Shown piece after piece: positions 18,055-27,696 of a stretch of 45,563 bases of DNA (position 1 is its first letter; every line of letters starts with the position of its first letter). Position numbers and translations under genes: made by a program. The DNA comes from Bacteroides sp. GTDB lineage: Bacteria; Bacteroidota; Bacteroidia; Bacteroidales; Bacteroidaceae. Location of the stretch: contig NZ_JAICZW010000134.1 of the NCBI RefSeq assembly GCF_029057325.1, positions 1 to 45,563 of the forward strand, in the 5' to 3' direction. The notes beneath the pieces are model-generated. The model saw only the letters and a list, made by a program, of their open reading frames with translations. It had not been told where the DNA came from and searched no databases.

Positions 18055-18248
18055 TTATTGTTAAGTTCTCTTTGGCGTAATTCAGTTTTCATACGCGCAA
18101 TAGTCCTGCGTAATTGTTTGATTTGAGCAGGATTATCCAAAGGAGAAATAGAATGATTTAAAATCATCTGGTCGTAATTCACCACTTCTGCCTCTACTCT
18201 TTCTACCAAATCGCTGGTAGACATTTCTTTAATTTCTGCTATTTTCAT
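18051..18248 (-). CDS. rpmC: 50S ribosomal protein L29
   Basis: The 65-residue, mostly helical protein starts [21 protein letters not shown] and contains the L29 signature [24 protein letters not shown]29 lies at the polypeptide exit and helps dock trigger factor and SRP. It lies 5 nt after rplP and overlaps rpsQ. Confidence 0.96.
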   Translation of the reverse strand: MKIAEIKEMSTSDLVERVEAEVVNYDQMILNHSISPLDNPAQIKQLRRTIARMKTELRQRELNNK

Positions 18249-18253
18249 ATTCC

Positions 18254-18688
18254 TTACGCATTTTGATTTTGAACATCATAATCACGTCTTACAACAAACT
18301 TCGTTGTAATAGGAAGCTTCTGAGCAGCCAAACGCAAAGCTTCTTTTGCGATTTCATATGATACTCCTTCGGCTTCGATTATAATTCTTCCCGGTGTCAC
18401 AGGAGCAACAAAACCCTCTGGAGCACCTTTACCTTTACCCATACGTACATCGGCAGGCTTTCTAGTAATAGGTTTATCCGGGAAAATACGAATCCAAATT
18501 TGTCCTTGACGTTGCATATATCTTGTCACTGCAATACGAGCAGCTTCAATCTGACGGCCTGTAATCCATTTTGTTTCCAAAGCCTTAATTCCAAAAGAAC
18601 CGAAAGCCAACTGATTACCTCTTTGGGCAACACCTTTTTGACGGCCTTTTTGTTGTCTTCTGAATTTTGTCTTTTTCGGTTGTAACAT
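18254..18688 (-). CDS. rplP: 50S ribosomal protein L16
   Basis: The 144-residue protein starts [30 protein letters not shown] and has [27 protein letters not shown] and the [28 protein letters not shown] segment. L16 contacts the A-site tRNA elbow. It follows rpsC in the standard S10-operon order. Confidence 0.98.
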   Translation of the reverse strand: MLQPKKTKFRRQQKGRQKGVAQRGNQLAFGSFGIKALETKWITGRQIEAARIAVTRYMQRQGQIWIRIFPDKPITRKPADVRMGKGKGAPEGFVAPVTPGRIIIEAEGVSYEIAKEALRLAAQKLPITTKFVVRRDYDVQNQNA

Positions 18689-18710
18689 AATTCCTAAAAT
18701 TCAAATTCGT

Positions 18711-19442
18711 TTAGCGATTATTTTTCTTTCTTTTGAAGTTCTTTCCGCCATTGTTTCCGCTATTGCTTCCACGACCACCTTCTTTGCTTTGCGTAAAGTT
18801 TGGAGCCAATTCTCTCTTCCCAAATACTTCACCTCTACAAATCCAAACTTTGATACCAAGAAGACCAACTTTAGTCAATGCTTCTGTATGACAGTAGTCA
18901 ATATCTGCTCTGAAAGTGTGCAACGGAGTTCTTCCTTCTTTATACATTTCAGAACGGGCCATTTCAGCTCCATTCAAACGTCCTGAAATCTGAATCTTTA
19001 TACCTTCAGCTCCCATACGCATAGTATTAGCGATAGCCATTTTAATGGCACGGCGATAGGCAATCTTACCTTCAACCTGGCGAGCGATGTTATTTGCTAC
19101 AATAACAGCATCCAACTCAGGTCTTTTCACTTCAAAAATATTGATCTGAATATCTTTATCGGTAACCTTCTTCAATTCTTCTTTCAACTTATCAACTTCT
19201 TGGCCACCCTTACCGATAATAATACCCGGACGTGCAGTACAAACGGTAATAGTTACGAGTTTCAGTGTACGTTCAATTACAATCCTGGACACACTGGCTT
19301 TTGCAAGTCTAGCATTCAGATATTTACGAATTTTGCTATCTTCCAGCAATGAATCGCCGTAATTATTTCCACCATACCAGTTGGAATCCCATCCTCTGAT
19401 AATTCCTAAACGGTTGCTTATTGGATTAACTTTTTGTCCCAT
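18711..19442 (-). CDS. rpsC: 30S ribosomal protein S3
   Basis: The 243-residue protein has an N-terminal [24 protein letters not shown], a KH domain with [22 protein letters not shown] (the GxxG loop is GKGG), and the C-terminal domain with TLMRMG-like [19 protein letters not shown]. The last 25 residues are Gly/Asn/Lys-rich and disordered. S3 is part of the mRNA entry helicase. Confidence 0.97.
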   Translation of the reverse strand: MGQKVNPISNRLGIIRGWDSNWYGGNNYGDSLLEDSKIRKYLNARLAKASVSRIVIERTLKLVTITVCTARPGIIIGKGGQEVDKLKEELKKVTDKDIQINIFEVKRPELDAVIVANNIARQVEGKIAYRRAIKMAIANTMRMGAEGIKIQISGRLNGAEMARSEMYKEGRTPLHTFRADIDYCHTEALTKVGLLGIKVWICRGEVFGKRELAPNFTQSKEGGRGSNSGNNGGKNFKRKKNNR

Positions 19443-19447
19443 TTACC

Positions 19448-19858
19448 TTAATTTTGATCTTCGTTATTACTTTTAGAACCAACGAACAACGTTACGTGAT
19501 TTGAACGTTTACGAATTCTGTAACCTCTACCCTGCGGAGCCGGTCTCATTCTCTTGAGGGTAGCACCACCATCAACAAAAATCTTGGTTACAAAGAGCTC
19601 ACCACTCTCAGCCTTACGTTCGTTTTTCTGCTCCCAGTTAGCAATTGCAGAGCGCAGCAACTTCTCCACTCTAGCGGCAGCCTCTTTAGAAGAGAACTTC
19701 AAAACGCCGAGCGCTCTGTTCACTTCCATCCCACGAATCATGTCAGCCACGAGACGCATCTTACGGGGGGAAGTAGGAACATTTTGCAATTTCGCAAAAT
19801 ACATGGTCTTAAGGGCTTCTTTTCTTTTTTCAGCCGATATTTTTTTTCTTGCTCCCAT
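19448..19858 (-). CDS. rplV: 50S ribosomal protein L22
   Basis: The 136-residue protein carries [27 protein letters not shown] near the N-terminus and the exit-tunnel hairpin [29 protein letters not shown] near the C-terminus. The hairpin is the macrolide-sensing part of the tunnel wall, and its sequence looks ordinary. It is 5 nt before rpsC. Confidence 0.97.
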   Translation of the reverse strand: MGARKKISAEKRKEALKTMYFAKLQNVPTSPRKMRLVADMIRGMEVNRALGVLKFSSKEAAARVEKLLRSAIANWEQKNERKAESGELFVTKIFVDGGATLKRMRPAPQGRGYRIRKRSNHVTLFVGSKSNNEDQN

Positions 19859-19894
19859 TATATTATTACTTTATTATTTCAGATAAATCCTGTT

Positions 19895-20164
19895 TTATTT
19901 TTTCTTGTTACCAGCGTGGCCTCTGAACGTACGAGTTGGAGCAAATTCACCCAACTTATGTCCTACCATATTTTCGGTAATGTAAACAGGAATAAATTTA
20001 TTTCCGTTGTGAACTGCAACAGTATGGCCTACGAAATCAGGCGAAATCATTGAAGCTCTGGCCCAGGTCTTAACTACCACTTTCTTGCCTGATTCATTCA
20101 TGGCAAGCACTTTTTTCTCAAGCTTAACGTTAATATACGGACCTTTTTTTAATGAACGACTCAT
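19895..20164 (-). CDS. rpsS: 30S ribosomal protein S19
   Basis: The 89-residue head protein starts [19 protein letters not shown] and has the conserved [50 protein letters not shown]. Length and position after rplB are normal. Confidence 0.98.
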   Translation of the reverse strand: MSRSLKKGPYINVKLEKKVLAMNESGKKVVVKTWARASMISPDFVGHTVAVHNGNKFIPVYITENMVGHKLGEFAPTRTFRGHAGNKKK

Positions 20165-20184
20165 AATTTACTCAATTAATCAGA

Positions 20185-21009
20185 TTACTTCTTTCTTCTC
20201 TCAATAATATACTTAGACGATTGTTTCTTCGGAGCTCTTGTCTTAAGACCCTTAGCATACAATCCCTTACGAGATCTCGGGTGTCCTCCTGAAGCACGTC
20301 CTTCACCACCACCCATCGGGTGATCAACCGGGTTCATAACAACACCACGGTTGCGCGGACGACGTCCAAACCAACGAGAGCGTCCAGCCTTACCTGAACT
20401 TTCCAATCCATGATCTGAGTTACCTACACTACCGATAGTAGCTTTACAAGTACTGAGAATCTGACGAACCTCACCTGAAGGCAACTTGATAACACAATAT
20501 TTACCCTCTCTAGAAGTCAACTGAGCAAAGTTACCAGCCGAACGAACCAAGGCAGCACCTTGTCCCGGACGTAATTCGATATTATGAATTACAGTACCGA
20601 CCGGAATATTCTGCAACGGAAGCGCATTTCCGATTTCCGGAGCAGCCGTTTCACCTGACATCAAAGTCGTTCCAACTTGCAATCCATTGGGAGCAATAAT
20701 ATATCTTTTTTCTCCATCTGCATAAAACAACAGAGCGATACGAGCCGAACGATTCGGATCGTATTCGATTGTTTTAACTACTGCAGGCACACCGTCTTTA
20801 TTTCTCTTGAAATCCACGATACGGATAACCTTCTTACTACCGCCACCAATGTAGCGCATGGTCATTTTACCTTCGTTGTTGCGACCACCTGAAGATTTCT
20901 TACCAAATACAAGAGACTTTTCTGGTACCCGTGCAGTAATTTCTTCGAAAGTACCAATAATTTTATGTCTTTGCCCCGGTGTTGTGGGCTTAAATTTACG
21001 TACTGCCAT
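20185..21009 (-). CDS. rplB: 50S ribosomal protein L2
   Basis: The 274-residue protein supports the peptidyl-transferase centre. It has [27 protein letters not shown] near the N-terminus and the catalytic-core contact [25 protein letters not shown] (about 220-245, with the invariant histidine of DHPMGGG). It lies 5 nt after rplW. Confidence 0.98.
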   Translation of the reverse strand: MAVRKFKPTTPGQRHKIIGTFEEITARVPEKSLVFGKKSSGGRNNEGKMTMRYIGGGSKKVIRIVDFKRNKDGVPAVVKTIEYDPNRSARIALLFYADGEKRYIIAPNGLQVGTTLMSGETAAPEIGNALPLQNIPVGTVIHNIELRPGQGAALVRSAGNFAQLTSREGKYCVIKLPSGEVRQILSTCKATIGSVGNSDHGLESSGKAGRSRWFGRRPRNRGVVMNPVDHPMGGGEGRASGGHPRSRKGLYAKGLKTRAPKKQSSKYIIERRKK

Positions 21010-21014
21010 TTCTA

Positions 21015-21308
21015 TTAAATATTGCTATAAAAATCAATAGTATCTCCTTCCTTCAACGTAACGATGGCTTTCTTATAAGCGTTCGTACGTCCGTTGATGA
21101 GACCGGCACGAGTATAGCGGCTTTTGCTTTTGCCTGCATATCTCATTGTGTTCACATCAACTACCGTAACGTTGTAAAGGGCTTCAACTTCGTTCTTAAT
21201 TTCCAGTTTATTAGCTTCAGGACGCACGATAAAGCCGAAACGATTGTTCGCCTTATCAGTAATTGCGGTCATTTTCTCTGTCACTAACGGTTTAATAATA
21301 AATCCCAT
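21015..21308 (-). CDS. rplW: 50S ribosomal protein L23
   Basis: The 97-residue protein has [40 protein letters not shown] and [36 protein letters not shown], matching L23, the trigger-factor and SRP docking site at the exit tunnel. AAAAGGAGG at 21317-21325 gives it a strong ribosome-binding site that overlaps the rplD stop. Confidence 0.96.
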   Translation of the reverse strand: MGFIIKPLVTEKMTAITDKANNRFGFIVRPEANKLEIKNEVEALYNVTVVDVNTMRYAGKSKSRYTRAGLINGRTNAYKKAIVTLKEGDTIDFYSNI

Positions 21309-21316
21309 TATTTAAG

Positions 21317-21325
21317 CCTCCTTTT
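21317..21325 (-). promoter_or_regulatory. Shine-Dalgarno of rplW
   Basis: The minus strand reads AAAAGGAGG, 8 nt before the rplW ATG and overlapping the end of rplD. Confidence 0.65.
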
Positions 21326-21951
21326 TACATTAAGATATTGTCAATAGCAGAAAGTGCGCTCTCAGCAAACACAACAACCCCAGCGTCCAATACCCTGTAA
21401 GTATTTAACCCTGAGATAGTCTGCACGTTAGCACCCTTCACATTACGAGCTGACAAATATACGTTTTTATTTGCTTCCGGTAAAATCATAAGCAGCTTTT
21501 TGTCAGAAACTTTAAGATTTTTTGTCATTGCAATAAAATCTTTAGTCTTCGGAGCTTCAAAAGAGAAGTCTTCAACCACTATAACAGCGTTGTTCTGAGC
21601 CTTGTATGACAAAGCCGACTTACGAGCCAGAGCCTTTACTTTCTTGTTCAATTTGAAGTAGTAATCTCTCGGTTTCGGACCGAAAACACGTCCACCACCA
21701 ACAAGTACCGGAGAGTTCATGTCACCACGACGTGCACCACCGCCACCTTTCTGACGGCCAATCTTACGAGTGGAACCACTGATTTCGCTTCTTTCCTTTG
21801 ATTTGTGTGTACCCTGACGCTGGTTAGCCATAAACTGTTTAACATCCAAGTAGATAGCGTGGTCGTTGGGCTCAATTCCGAAGATAGACTCGTTTAACGT
21901 AATCTTTCTCCCAGTGTCTTCACCTTTAATGTTATATACGTTAACTTCCAT
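21325..21951 (-). CDS. rplD: 50S ribosomal protein L4
   Basis: The 208-residue protein has the tunnel loop region [32 protein letters not shown] (about 47-78) and the C-terminal [15 protein letters not shown] and [24 protein letters not shown]4 lines the exit tunnel and in some bacteria controls the S10 operon. Its ATG overlaps the rplC stop by one base. Confidence 0.97.
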   Translation of the reverse strand: MEVNVYNIKGEDTGRKITLNESIFGIEPNDHAIYLDVKQFMANQRQGTHKSKERSEISGSTRKIGRQKGGGGARRGDMNSPVLVGGGRVFGPKPRDYYFKLNKKVKALARKSALSYKAQNNAVIVVEDFSFEAPKTKDFIAMTKNLKVSDKKLLMILPEANKNVYLSARNVKGANVQTISGLNTYRVLDAGVVVFAESALSAIDNILM

Positions 21952-22568
21952 TATTTCTCAATTATTACGATTGAACCTTTGCAACCAGGAACAGAACCCT
22001 TCACCAAAAGGAGATTGTGCTCCGCGATTACTTTTAATACCTGCAGGTTTTGTACAGTCACTCTGTCACCACCAAGCTGTCCGCCCATGCGCATTCCCTT
22101 GAATACTTTTGCAGGGTAAGAACAAGCACCGATAGAACCCGGTTTACGGGCACGGTTGTGCTGGCCGTGAGTAGTCTGACCTACACCACCAAAACCATGA
22201 CGTTTTACTACACCTTGGAAACCCTTACCCTTAGAAGTACCGACAACGTCCACAAAGTTTGCGTCGTTGAACAATTCTACGGTAACAGCATCACCCAGAT
22301 TCAATTCTGTTTCAAATCCTTTGAACTCAGCCAAGTGTTTCTTGGGAGTTACTCCGGCTTTCTTGAAGTGTCCCATCAGAGGTTTCGTTGTGTGCTTCTC
22401 TTTCTTATCCTGGAAGCCCAACTGAACAGCTTCATAACCGTCCTTTTCTACAGTTTTCACCTGAGTAACAACACAAGGACCTGCTTCGATAACAGTGCAT
22501 GGCACATTCTTGCCCTCGGCACTGAAAACGGATGTCATTCCGATTTTTTTTCCTAATAATCCTGGCAT
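21951..22568 (-). CDS. rplC: 50S ribosomal protein L3
   Basis: The 205-residue protein starts [15 protein letters not shown] and has the conserved [38 protein letters not shown] (about 115-152), the loop that reaches the peptidyl-transferase centre, followed by [22 protein letters not shown]. Nothing unusual. Confidence 0.98.
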   Translation of the reverse strand: MPGLLGKKIGMTSVFSAEGKNVPCTVIEAGPCVVTQVKTVEKDGYEAVQLGFQDKKEKHTTKPLMGHFKKAGVTPKKHLAEFKGFETELNLGDAVTVELFNDANFVDVVGTSKGKGFQGVVKRHGFGGVGQTTHGQHNRARKPGSIGACSYPAKVFKGMRMGGQLGGDRVTVQNLQVLKVIAEHNLLLVKGSVPGCKGSIVIIEK

Positions 22569-22587
22569 TTCACTTAAATTTTAATAC

Positions 22588-22893
22588 TTACACTTTGATT
22601 TCTACTTCCACACCACTCGGCAACTCCAACTTCATCAGAGCATCTACTGTCTTAGCTGTTGAGCTATAGATGTCGATCAGTCTCTTGTAAGAAGAGAGTT
22701 CGAATTGTTCACGCGACTTCTTGTTTACGAAAGTCGAACGGTTCACGGTAAAGATACGCTTGTGCGTAGGAAGAGGAATCGGACCGCTAACGATGGCGCC
22801 CGTCGTCTTCACCGTTCTTACAATCTTCTCAGCTGACTTGTCAACCAAGTTGTGGTCGTAAGATTTCAGTTTGATTCTAATTTTTTGACTCAT
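22588..22893 (-). CDS. rpsJ: 30S ribosomal protein S10
   Basis: The 101-residue protein starts [43 protein letters not shown] and has [27 protein letters not shown]10 also serves as NusE in antitermination complexes. It opens the S10 cluster and is separated from fusA by an 86-nt gap that holds a long hairpin. Confidence 0.98.
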   Translation of the reverse strand: MSQKIRIKLKSYDHNLVDKSAEKIVRTVKTTGAIVSGPIPLPTHKRIFTVNRSTFVNKKSREQFELSSYKRLIDIYSSTAKTVDALMKLELPSGVEVEIKV

Positions 22894-22926
22894 TAGTGTC
22901 TTTAGTTATTAATAGTTATATAAGAT

Positions 22927-22981
22927 GAAGTTCCGTAGGTTAAGAGTCATTCGCTAACCTACGGGAACTTCAAGTTTTTTT
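22927..22981 (+). terminator. Long hairpin between fusA and rpsJ with its T-run on the plus strand
   Basis: Arms 22927-22942 and 22955-22971 form 16 base pairs with one bulged G and a 12-nt loop. Seven T (22975-22981) follow on the plus strand, and the run reaches the fusA stop codon. On the coding (minus) strand the stem is not followed by T. It could stop antisense transcription, or act on the mRNA as a processing or attenuation stem. Confidence 0.55.
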
Positions 22982-25097
22982 AGATTAAATCAACACGTCC
23001 TTTTACTTCTTCCAACACCGCCTTAGCAATAGAGTTGGAAACCTGGGCATGATGAGAATATACCATCGAAGAGGTAGCGCGACCGGAAGTGATGGTACGC
23101 AAAGCGGTTACATAACCGAACATCTCGGCCAGCGGAACCATTGCCTTCACGATGCGGGCACCCGAACGGCTGGACTCCATGCCTTCTACCTGACCACGAC
23201 GCTTGTTCAAGTCACCGATAACGTCACCCATGTTTTCTTCCGGAGTAACAACCTCCAGCTTCATGATAGGCTCCATCAATACAGGACCTGCCTTAGCACA
23301 AGCATTCTTATAGGCTTGGATAGCACAGATTTCAAATGACAACTGGTCAGAGTCAACCGGGTGGAAAGAACCGTCAATCAAAGTTACTTTCAGTGAATCC
23401 AGCGGATAACCTGCCAATACACCGTTCTTCATTGCTGTAGTGAAGCCCTTCTGTACAGACGGGATAAATTCCTTAGGAATGTTACCACCCTTCACTTCAT
23501 CGATAAACTGCAATCCGCCTTCCTTGAAGTCTTCATCAACCGGACCGATGTTCACGATGATGTCGGCAAACTTACCGCGACCACCGGACTGCTTCTTGTA
23601 AACTTCGCGCAAGTTAACAGTCTTAGTAATGGCCTCCTTGTAGTTAACCTGAGGCTTACCTTGGTTACATTCAACCTTGAACTCACGTTTCAAACGGTCG
23701 ATAATGATATCCAAGTGAAGCTCACCCATACCGGAAATAACCGTCTGACCTGTCTGCTCGTCGGTTCTTACAGTAAATGTCGGGTCTTCTTCAGCCAATT
23801 TAGCCAAACCGTTAGACAGCTTATCCATATCTTTCTGTGTCTTCGGCTCAACCGCAATACCGATTACCGGTTCGGGGAAGTCCATAGACTCCAATACAAT
23901 GGGAGCTGTCTCGTCGCACAGCGTATCACCGGTATGAATATCCTTGAAACCTACACCGGCACCGATATCACCGGCACCGATTACTTCTACCGGATTCTGC
24001 TTGTTTGAGTGCATCTGGAACAAGCGAGATACGCGTTCCTTCTTACCGGAACGAGAGTTGTAGATATACGAACCTGCTTCAACCTTACCGGAATAAACGC
24101 GGAAGAAAGTCAGACGACCTACATAGGGGTCGGTAGCAATCTTAAACGCCAAAGCGGCAGTCTTTTCATCTTCGCTCGGTTTACGGTCTTCTTCCGCACC
24201 AGTCTCAGGATTGGTACCTACTACGTTTTCCGTATCCAGCGGAGAAGGCAAGAAAGCACAAACATAGTCGAGCAATGTCTGCACACCCTTGTTCTTGAAT
24301 GAAGAGCCACACAACATAGGCACAACTGCCATCTGTACAGTAGCCTTACGAAGAGCTCTCAAGATTTCCTCTTCGGTAATCGTAGAAGGATCATCGAAGT
24401 ATTTCTCCATCAAAGCGTCATCGAATTCCGCTACTTTCTCCAGCATCTTGTCTCTCCACTCGTTAGCTTCGTCAACCAGATTAGCAGGAATTTCTTCAAT
24501 GTCATAATCGGCGCCCATTGTCTCATCGTGCCACAAGATAGCTTTCATCTTGATAAGGTCAACCACACCTTTGAAAGACTCTTCCGCACCGATAGGAATG
24601 ACAATCGGACAAGGATTAGCGCCCAAGACGTCCTTCATCTGGCGAACCACTTCAAAGAAATCGGCACCCGAACGGTCCATCTTGTTAACGTATGCGATAC
24701 GCGGCACATTGTATTTATCAGCCTGACGCCATACGGTTTCAGACTGCGGCTCAACGCCACCTACCGCACAATATGCAGCAACGGCGCCATCAAGCACACG
24801 CAAAGAGCGCTCTACCTCAGCGGTAAAGTCAACGTGTCCCGGAGTATCAATCAAGTTGATTTTATAAGTGTTGCCTGCATATTTCCAACGGGTTGTGGTA
24901 GCGGCGGAAGTAATAGTAATACCACGTTCCTGCTCCTGCTCCATCCAGTCCATTGTTGCAGCACCGTCATGAACCTCACCAATTTTATGCGTCAAACCCG
25001 TATAAAAAAGGATACGTTCAGAAGTTGTTGTTTTTCCGGCATCAATGTGAGCCATGATACCGATATTACGTGTCAAATGTAAGTCTTGCTTTGCCAT
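22980..25097 (-). CDS. fusA: Elongation factor G
   Basis: The 705-residue GTPase drives ribosomal translocation. The G domain has AHIDAGKTT (about 16-24), DTPGHVDF and NKMD, with the switch I segment [26 protein letters not shown] intact. Domains II to V follow, with [18 protein letters not shown] in domain III and [29 protein letters not shown] in domain V. Length is standard. It lies 51 nt after rpsG. There is no tuf gene between fusA and rpsJ, unlike Escherichia coli. Confidence 0.97.
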   Translation of the reverse strand: MAKQDLHLTRNIGIMAHIDAGKTTTSERILFYTGLTHKIGEVHDGAATMDWMEQEQERGITITSAATTTRWKYAGNTYKINLIDTPGHVDFTAEVERSLRVLDGAVAAYCAVGGVEPQSETVWRQADKYNVPRIAYVNKMDRSGADFFEVVRQMKDVLGANPCPIVIPIGAEESFKGVVDLIKMKAILWHDETMGADYDIEEIPANLVDEANEWRDKMLEKVAEFDDALMEKYFDDPSTITEEEILRALRKATVQMAVVPMLCGSSFKNKGVQTLLDYVCAFLPSPLDTENVVGTNPETGAEEDRKPSEDEKTAALAFKIATDPYVGRLTFFRVYSGKVEAGSYIYNSRSGKKERVSRLFQMHSNKQNPVEVIGAGDIGAGVGFKDIHTGDTLCDETAPIVLESMDFPEPVIGIAVEPKTQKDMDKLSNGLAKLAEEDPTFTVRTDEQTGQTVISGMGELHLDIIIDRLKREFKVECNQGKPQVNYKEAITKTVNLREVYKKQSGGRGKFADIIVNIGPVDEDFKEGGLQFIDEVKGGNIPKEFIPSVQKGFTTAMKNGVLAGYPLDSLKVTLIDGSFHPVDSDQLSFEICAIQAYKNACAKAGPVLMEPIMKLEVVTPEENMGDVIGDLNKRRGQVEGMESSRSGARIVKAMVPLAEMFGYVTALRTITSGRATSSMVYSHHAQVSNSIAKAVLEEVKGRVDLI

Positions 25098-25148
25098 TTC
25101 TTATTCTTTACTTTAAGTTAAAACATCAATCAGTTATTTCTTGCAGTA

Positions 25149-25625
25149 TCAGAATCTGAAATGAGCGAATGCGCGGTTGGCTTCAGCCATTCTGTGCATA
25201 TCTTCTTTACGTTTGAAAGCACCGCCTTGCTCATTGAAAGCATCCATAATTTCAGCAGCCAACTTGTCAGCCATTGTCTTACCGCCACGCTTGCGTGCAA
25301 AAAGAATCAAGTTCTTCATAGAGATTGACTCCTTACGGTCAGGACGAATTTCAGTAGGAACCTGGAAAGTTGCGCCACCGATACGGCGTGACTTAACCTC
25401 CACTTGGGGAGTCACATTATCCAAAGCCTTTTTCCAAATCTCGAGAGCAGACTTCTCTTCGTTCTGCATCTTGTTTTTCACTGTCTCCAAAGCCGCATAG
25501 AAAATCTCATAAGAAGTGTTTTTCTTACCATCATACATCAGATGGTTAACGAATTTAGAAACTTTCACATCATTAAAAACGGGATCCGGCAGGATAACGC
25601 GTTTTTTAGGTTTTGCTTTTCTCAT
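25149..25625 (-). CDS. rpsG: 30S ribosomal protein S7
   Basis: The 158-residue protein starts [35 protein letters not shown]. It shows the expected [43 protein letters not shown] core and ends NRAFAHFRF. It binds the 3' domain of 16S rRNA. A 157-nt gap separates it from rpsL upstream; I see no gene or firm promoter there. Confidence 0.97.
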   Translation of the reverse strand: MRKAKPKKRVILPDPVFNDVKVSKFVNHLMYDGKKNTSYEIFYAALETVKNKMQNEEKSALEIWKKALDNVTPQVEVKSRRIGGATFQVPTEIRPDRKESISMKNLILFARKRGGKTMADKLAAEIMDAFNEQGGAFKRKEDMHRMAEANRAFAHFRF

Positions 25626-25782
25626 TTGTCTGAAAGAATAATGTTTTTCGTTCTTGGTTGTTTACTTCTGTCTTCTTCAATCCTCCCTCTAGAGAATTTA
25701 CTCAACCTTTAGCATTTCCAACAAACTAAAACGTAATTTTATTTACTTTTAATTTTACTTTTTCCAGCGTGTATATACTGAA

Positions 25783-26184
25783 TTATTTCTTCTTAGCGGG
25801 AGCAGCCTGACCCGGTTTCGGACGCTTAGCACCATACTTAGAACGTCTTTGCGTACGACCTGCCACACCTGCGGTATCCAATGTACCACGAACGATGTGA
25901 TAGCGCACACCCGGAAGGTCTTTTACACGACCGCCGCGTACCATTACGATAGAGTGTTCCTGCAAGTTATGACCTTCACCCGGAATGTAGGAGTTCACTT
26001 CCTTACCGTTAGTCAAACGTACACGAGCTACCTTACGCATAGCTGAATTCGGTTTCTTCGGAGTGGTTGTGTACACTCTCACGCAAACGCCACGTCTTTG
26101 AGGACAAGAGTCCAGCGCCGGAGACTTTGATTTCTCCACCAGCACCTCGCGTCCTTTTCTTACTAATTGCTGAATTGTAGGCAT
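25783..26184 (-). CDS. rpsL: 30S ribosomal protein S12
   Basis: The 133-residue decoding-site protein starts [55 protein letters not shown]. The loop KKPNSA carries K at the position linked to streptomycin response, in its normal form, and the second loop [15 protein letters not shown] is normal. It is the first gene of the long translation block. Confidence 0.98.
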   Translation of the reverse strand: MPTIQQLVRKGREVLVEKSKSPALDSCPQRRGVCVRVYTTTPKKPNSAMRKVARVRLTNGKEVNSYIPGEGHNLQEHSIVMVRGGRVKDLPGVRYHIVRGTLDTAGVAGRTQRRSKYGAKRPKPGQAAPAKKK

Positions 26185-26247
26185 TTTAATTGTTTTTAGT
26201 TATATGTTATTGTTTATATTAATTCAAAACTATACACTTTCGGGCTG

Positions 26248-26278
26248 CAAAGATACGGAATAAGTTTTGAATAATCAA
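26248..26278 (-). promoter_or_regulatory. Main promoter of the ribosomal protein block
   Basis: On the minus strand TTG (26276-26278), 20 nt, then TATCTTTG (26248-26255). The expected leader before rpsL is about 55-60 nt. Confidence 0.88.
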
Positions 26279-26410
26279 TGCACTACAATATTTTTTTTAC
26301 GCCAAAGAGCCACTTTGACTTCATGGCACCACTCTTTCACCGGTTATTCCCGGATATTTTCTGTCTTTTTCATCAAAAACAGGCTCACGACACATCCTGC
26401 CCGGAGCTTT

Positions 26411-26719
26411 TCAGGCCTCACCTTTGACATTGGGAAACGAGGCCATCGGCTGTTCATCCGGCATCCGAACAGGACCGAACACACGCTCATACTTTCCGAC
26501 ATTCTCTTCGAGCGCACGCAACAAGCGCTTGGCATGTTCGGGCGCCAATACGATGCGCGACTTCACGCTTGCTTTGGGCATCCCCGGCATCATCCGCACA
26601 AAATCAAGGATAAATTCAGAACTTGAGTGGGTGATAATCGCCAAATTGGCATACGTTCCCTGCGCCACGTCTTCCTTCAGTTCGATTTGCAACTGACCAT
26701 TGTCTTCTTGTCTTTCCAT
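26411..26719 (-). CDS. DUF3467 family protein
   Basis: The 102-residue cytosolic protein matches the DUF3467 pattern: ELKEDVAQGTYANLAIITHSSSEFILDFVRMMPGMPKASVKSRIVLAPEHAKRLLRALEENV. Family members are widely found near ribosomal or RNA polymerase genes in Bacteroidetes; the biochemical role is unknown. It has its own promoter and lies 132 nt upstream of the rpsL promoter, on the same strand. From memory, several Bacteroides genomes have this gene just after rpoC; here rpoBC is not in the window, and the upstream neighbour is a divergent sufT-like gene. Confidence 0.85.
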   Translation of the reverse strand: MERQEDNGQLQIELKEDVAQGTYANLAIITHSSSEFILDFVRMMPGMPKASVKSRIVLAPEHAKRLLRALEENVGKYERVFGPVRMPDEQPMASFPNVKGEA

Positions 26720-26748
26720 ACTTCAACTATACACATTGTTTGTTGAAG

Positions 26749-26780
26749 CAAATATACTTCTTTTCGTCCAACCGACCAAA
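26749..26780 (-). promoter_or_regulatory. Promoter of the DUF3467 gene
   Basis: On the minus strand TTTG (26777-26780), 20 nt, then TATATTTG (26749-26756), a full consensus match. The start codon is 30 nt further on. Confidence 0.85.
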
Positions 26781-26879
26781 GAGTTCACCTAAAAAGCATC
26801 GTCTTTTGCATAACCGACGCCATGTTGACCAATCGCCGTATTGCCTACGGAGAGGGAAATGACATTGATGCAGGCTCTG

Positions 26880-27095
26880 AATGTAAAACTTTTTTTTCGT
26901 TCCATTTTCGCAGCCGATGCGTCCCGATGAAAAAACGCCTTTTCCCTTTCTCTACCCTGTTCTCCTTATCTGCTCCACGGCTGCCCCCTACCAGAACCTA
27001 TTCGGCTTCGGACGTTCTTCGGACAAACTCCACTCCCTAGGACCGAAGAATGTCCGAAGAACGTCCGAAGAAACACCGAAGAAACTATGGAGCAG
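26880..27095 (-). repeat. Structured intergenic repeat, copy A
   Basis: Read on the minus strand, 27095 to 26996 is identical over 100 nt to 40081-40180. Similarity stays high to about 26984 and decays but can still be followed to about 26880. Inside it, 27006-27024 and 27052-27070 are perfect 19-nt inverted arms around a 27-nt loop. Four 11-nt units of the CCGAAGAA type run over 27042-27085. The sharp end at 27095 contrasts with the gradual loss at the other side. It lies between the divergent DUF3467 and sufT promoters. The remainder of 26781-27274 shows no gene. Confidence 0.85.
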
Positions 27096-27274
27096 AAAAG
27101 ACCTTGAAAAGACACGGAACGGAAAAACAGAGCATGACGGAATTTTCGGAAAGGGAATAGTGCATGTAAACATTTGCGACTTTCGAGTTGTTTTATAGAA
27201 AAGAAAGAAGCCAATTCCTCCAATTCCCTTAAATGAAAAAGCCGTGCTTCCAAACAAGGAAAAGAAGAGCGTCC

Positions 27275-27306
27275 TTTGGCATTCTCAATTAAAATCCATA
27301 GCTTTG
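27275..27306 (+). promoter_or_regulatory. Promoter of the sufT-lpxH unit
   Basis: TTTG (27275-27278), 20 nt, then TAGCTTTG (27299-27306). The start codon at 27339 lies 33 nt beyond. Confidence 0.8.
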
Positions 27307-27338
27307 TTCGCAGAAAACAGATATAACCCTTTACGACT

Positions 27339-27650
27339 ATGACCCGATTTGAAATAGAAGAGAAAATCGTCTCTATGCTCAAGACCGTATTCGACCCCGA
27401 AATTCCGGTCAACATATATGATTTAGGATTGATTTATAAGATAGACGTCACCGATGAAGGAGAAACGACCATCGACATGACACTGACCGCCCCCAATTGT
27501 CCCGCCGCCGACTTCATCATGGAAGATGTGCGTATAAAGATAGAATCCATCGAAGGAGTGACCTCCGCCACCATCAACCTGGTATTCGAACCCGAATGGG
27601 ACAAGGACATGATGAGCGAAGAGGCTAAACTTGAATTAGGATTCCTCTAA
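27339..27650 (+). CDS. MIP18/DUF59 family Fe-S assembly protein (SufT-like)
   Basis: The 103-residue protein has the DUF59 fold markers: DPEIPVNIYDLGLIY (about 19-33) and LTAPNCPAADFI, whose cysteine C54 is the conserved reactive residue. The C-terminal FEPEWDKDMMSEEAKLELG is typical. Members help mature iron-sulfur proteins (SufT) or serve the PaaD subfamily. No suf genes are nearby. It is probably co-transcribed with lpxH, 46 nt downstream, though the two functions are not obviously linked. Confidence 0.88.
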   Translation: MTRFEIEEKIVSMLKTVFDPEIPVNIYDLGLIYKIDVTDEGETTIDMTLTAPNCPAADFIMEDVRIKIESIEGVTSATINLVFEPEWDKDMMSEEAKLELGFL

Positions 27651-27696
27651 AGAGAAGGAAAACTTTCCACCCCCACTTTCAACTTCCACCCGTAAA

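Noticed and set aside
25626..25782. Internal promoter between rpsL and rpsG
   Set aside because: A TTAGTTTG-like string is present but lacks correct -7 spacing and a -33 partner.
26267..26626. Plus-strand frame in the DUF3467-rpsL gap
   Set aside because: It overlaps the DUF3467 gene on the other strand and covers the rpsL promoter; no motif.
26966..27415. Minus-strand frames within repeat copy A
   Set aside because: The shared residues with copy B arise from the repeated DNA, including 11-nt units that shift frame; the frames differ in their ends and have no family match.
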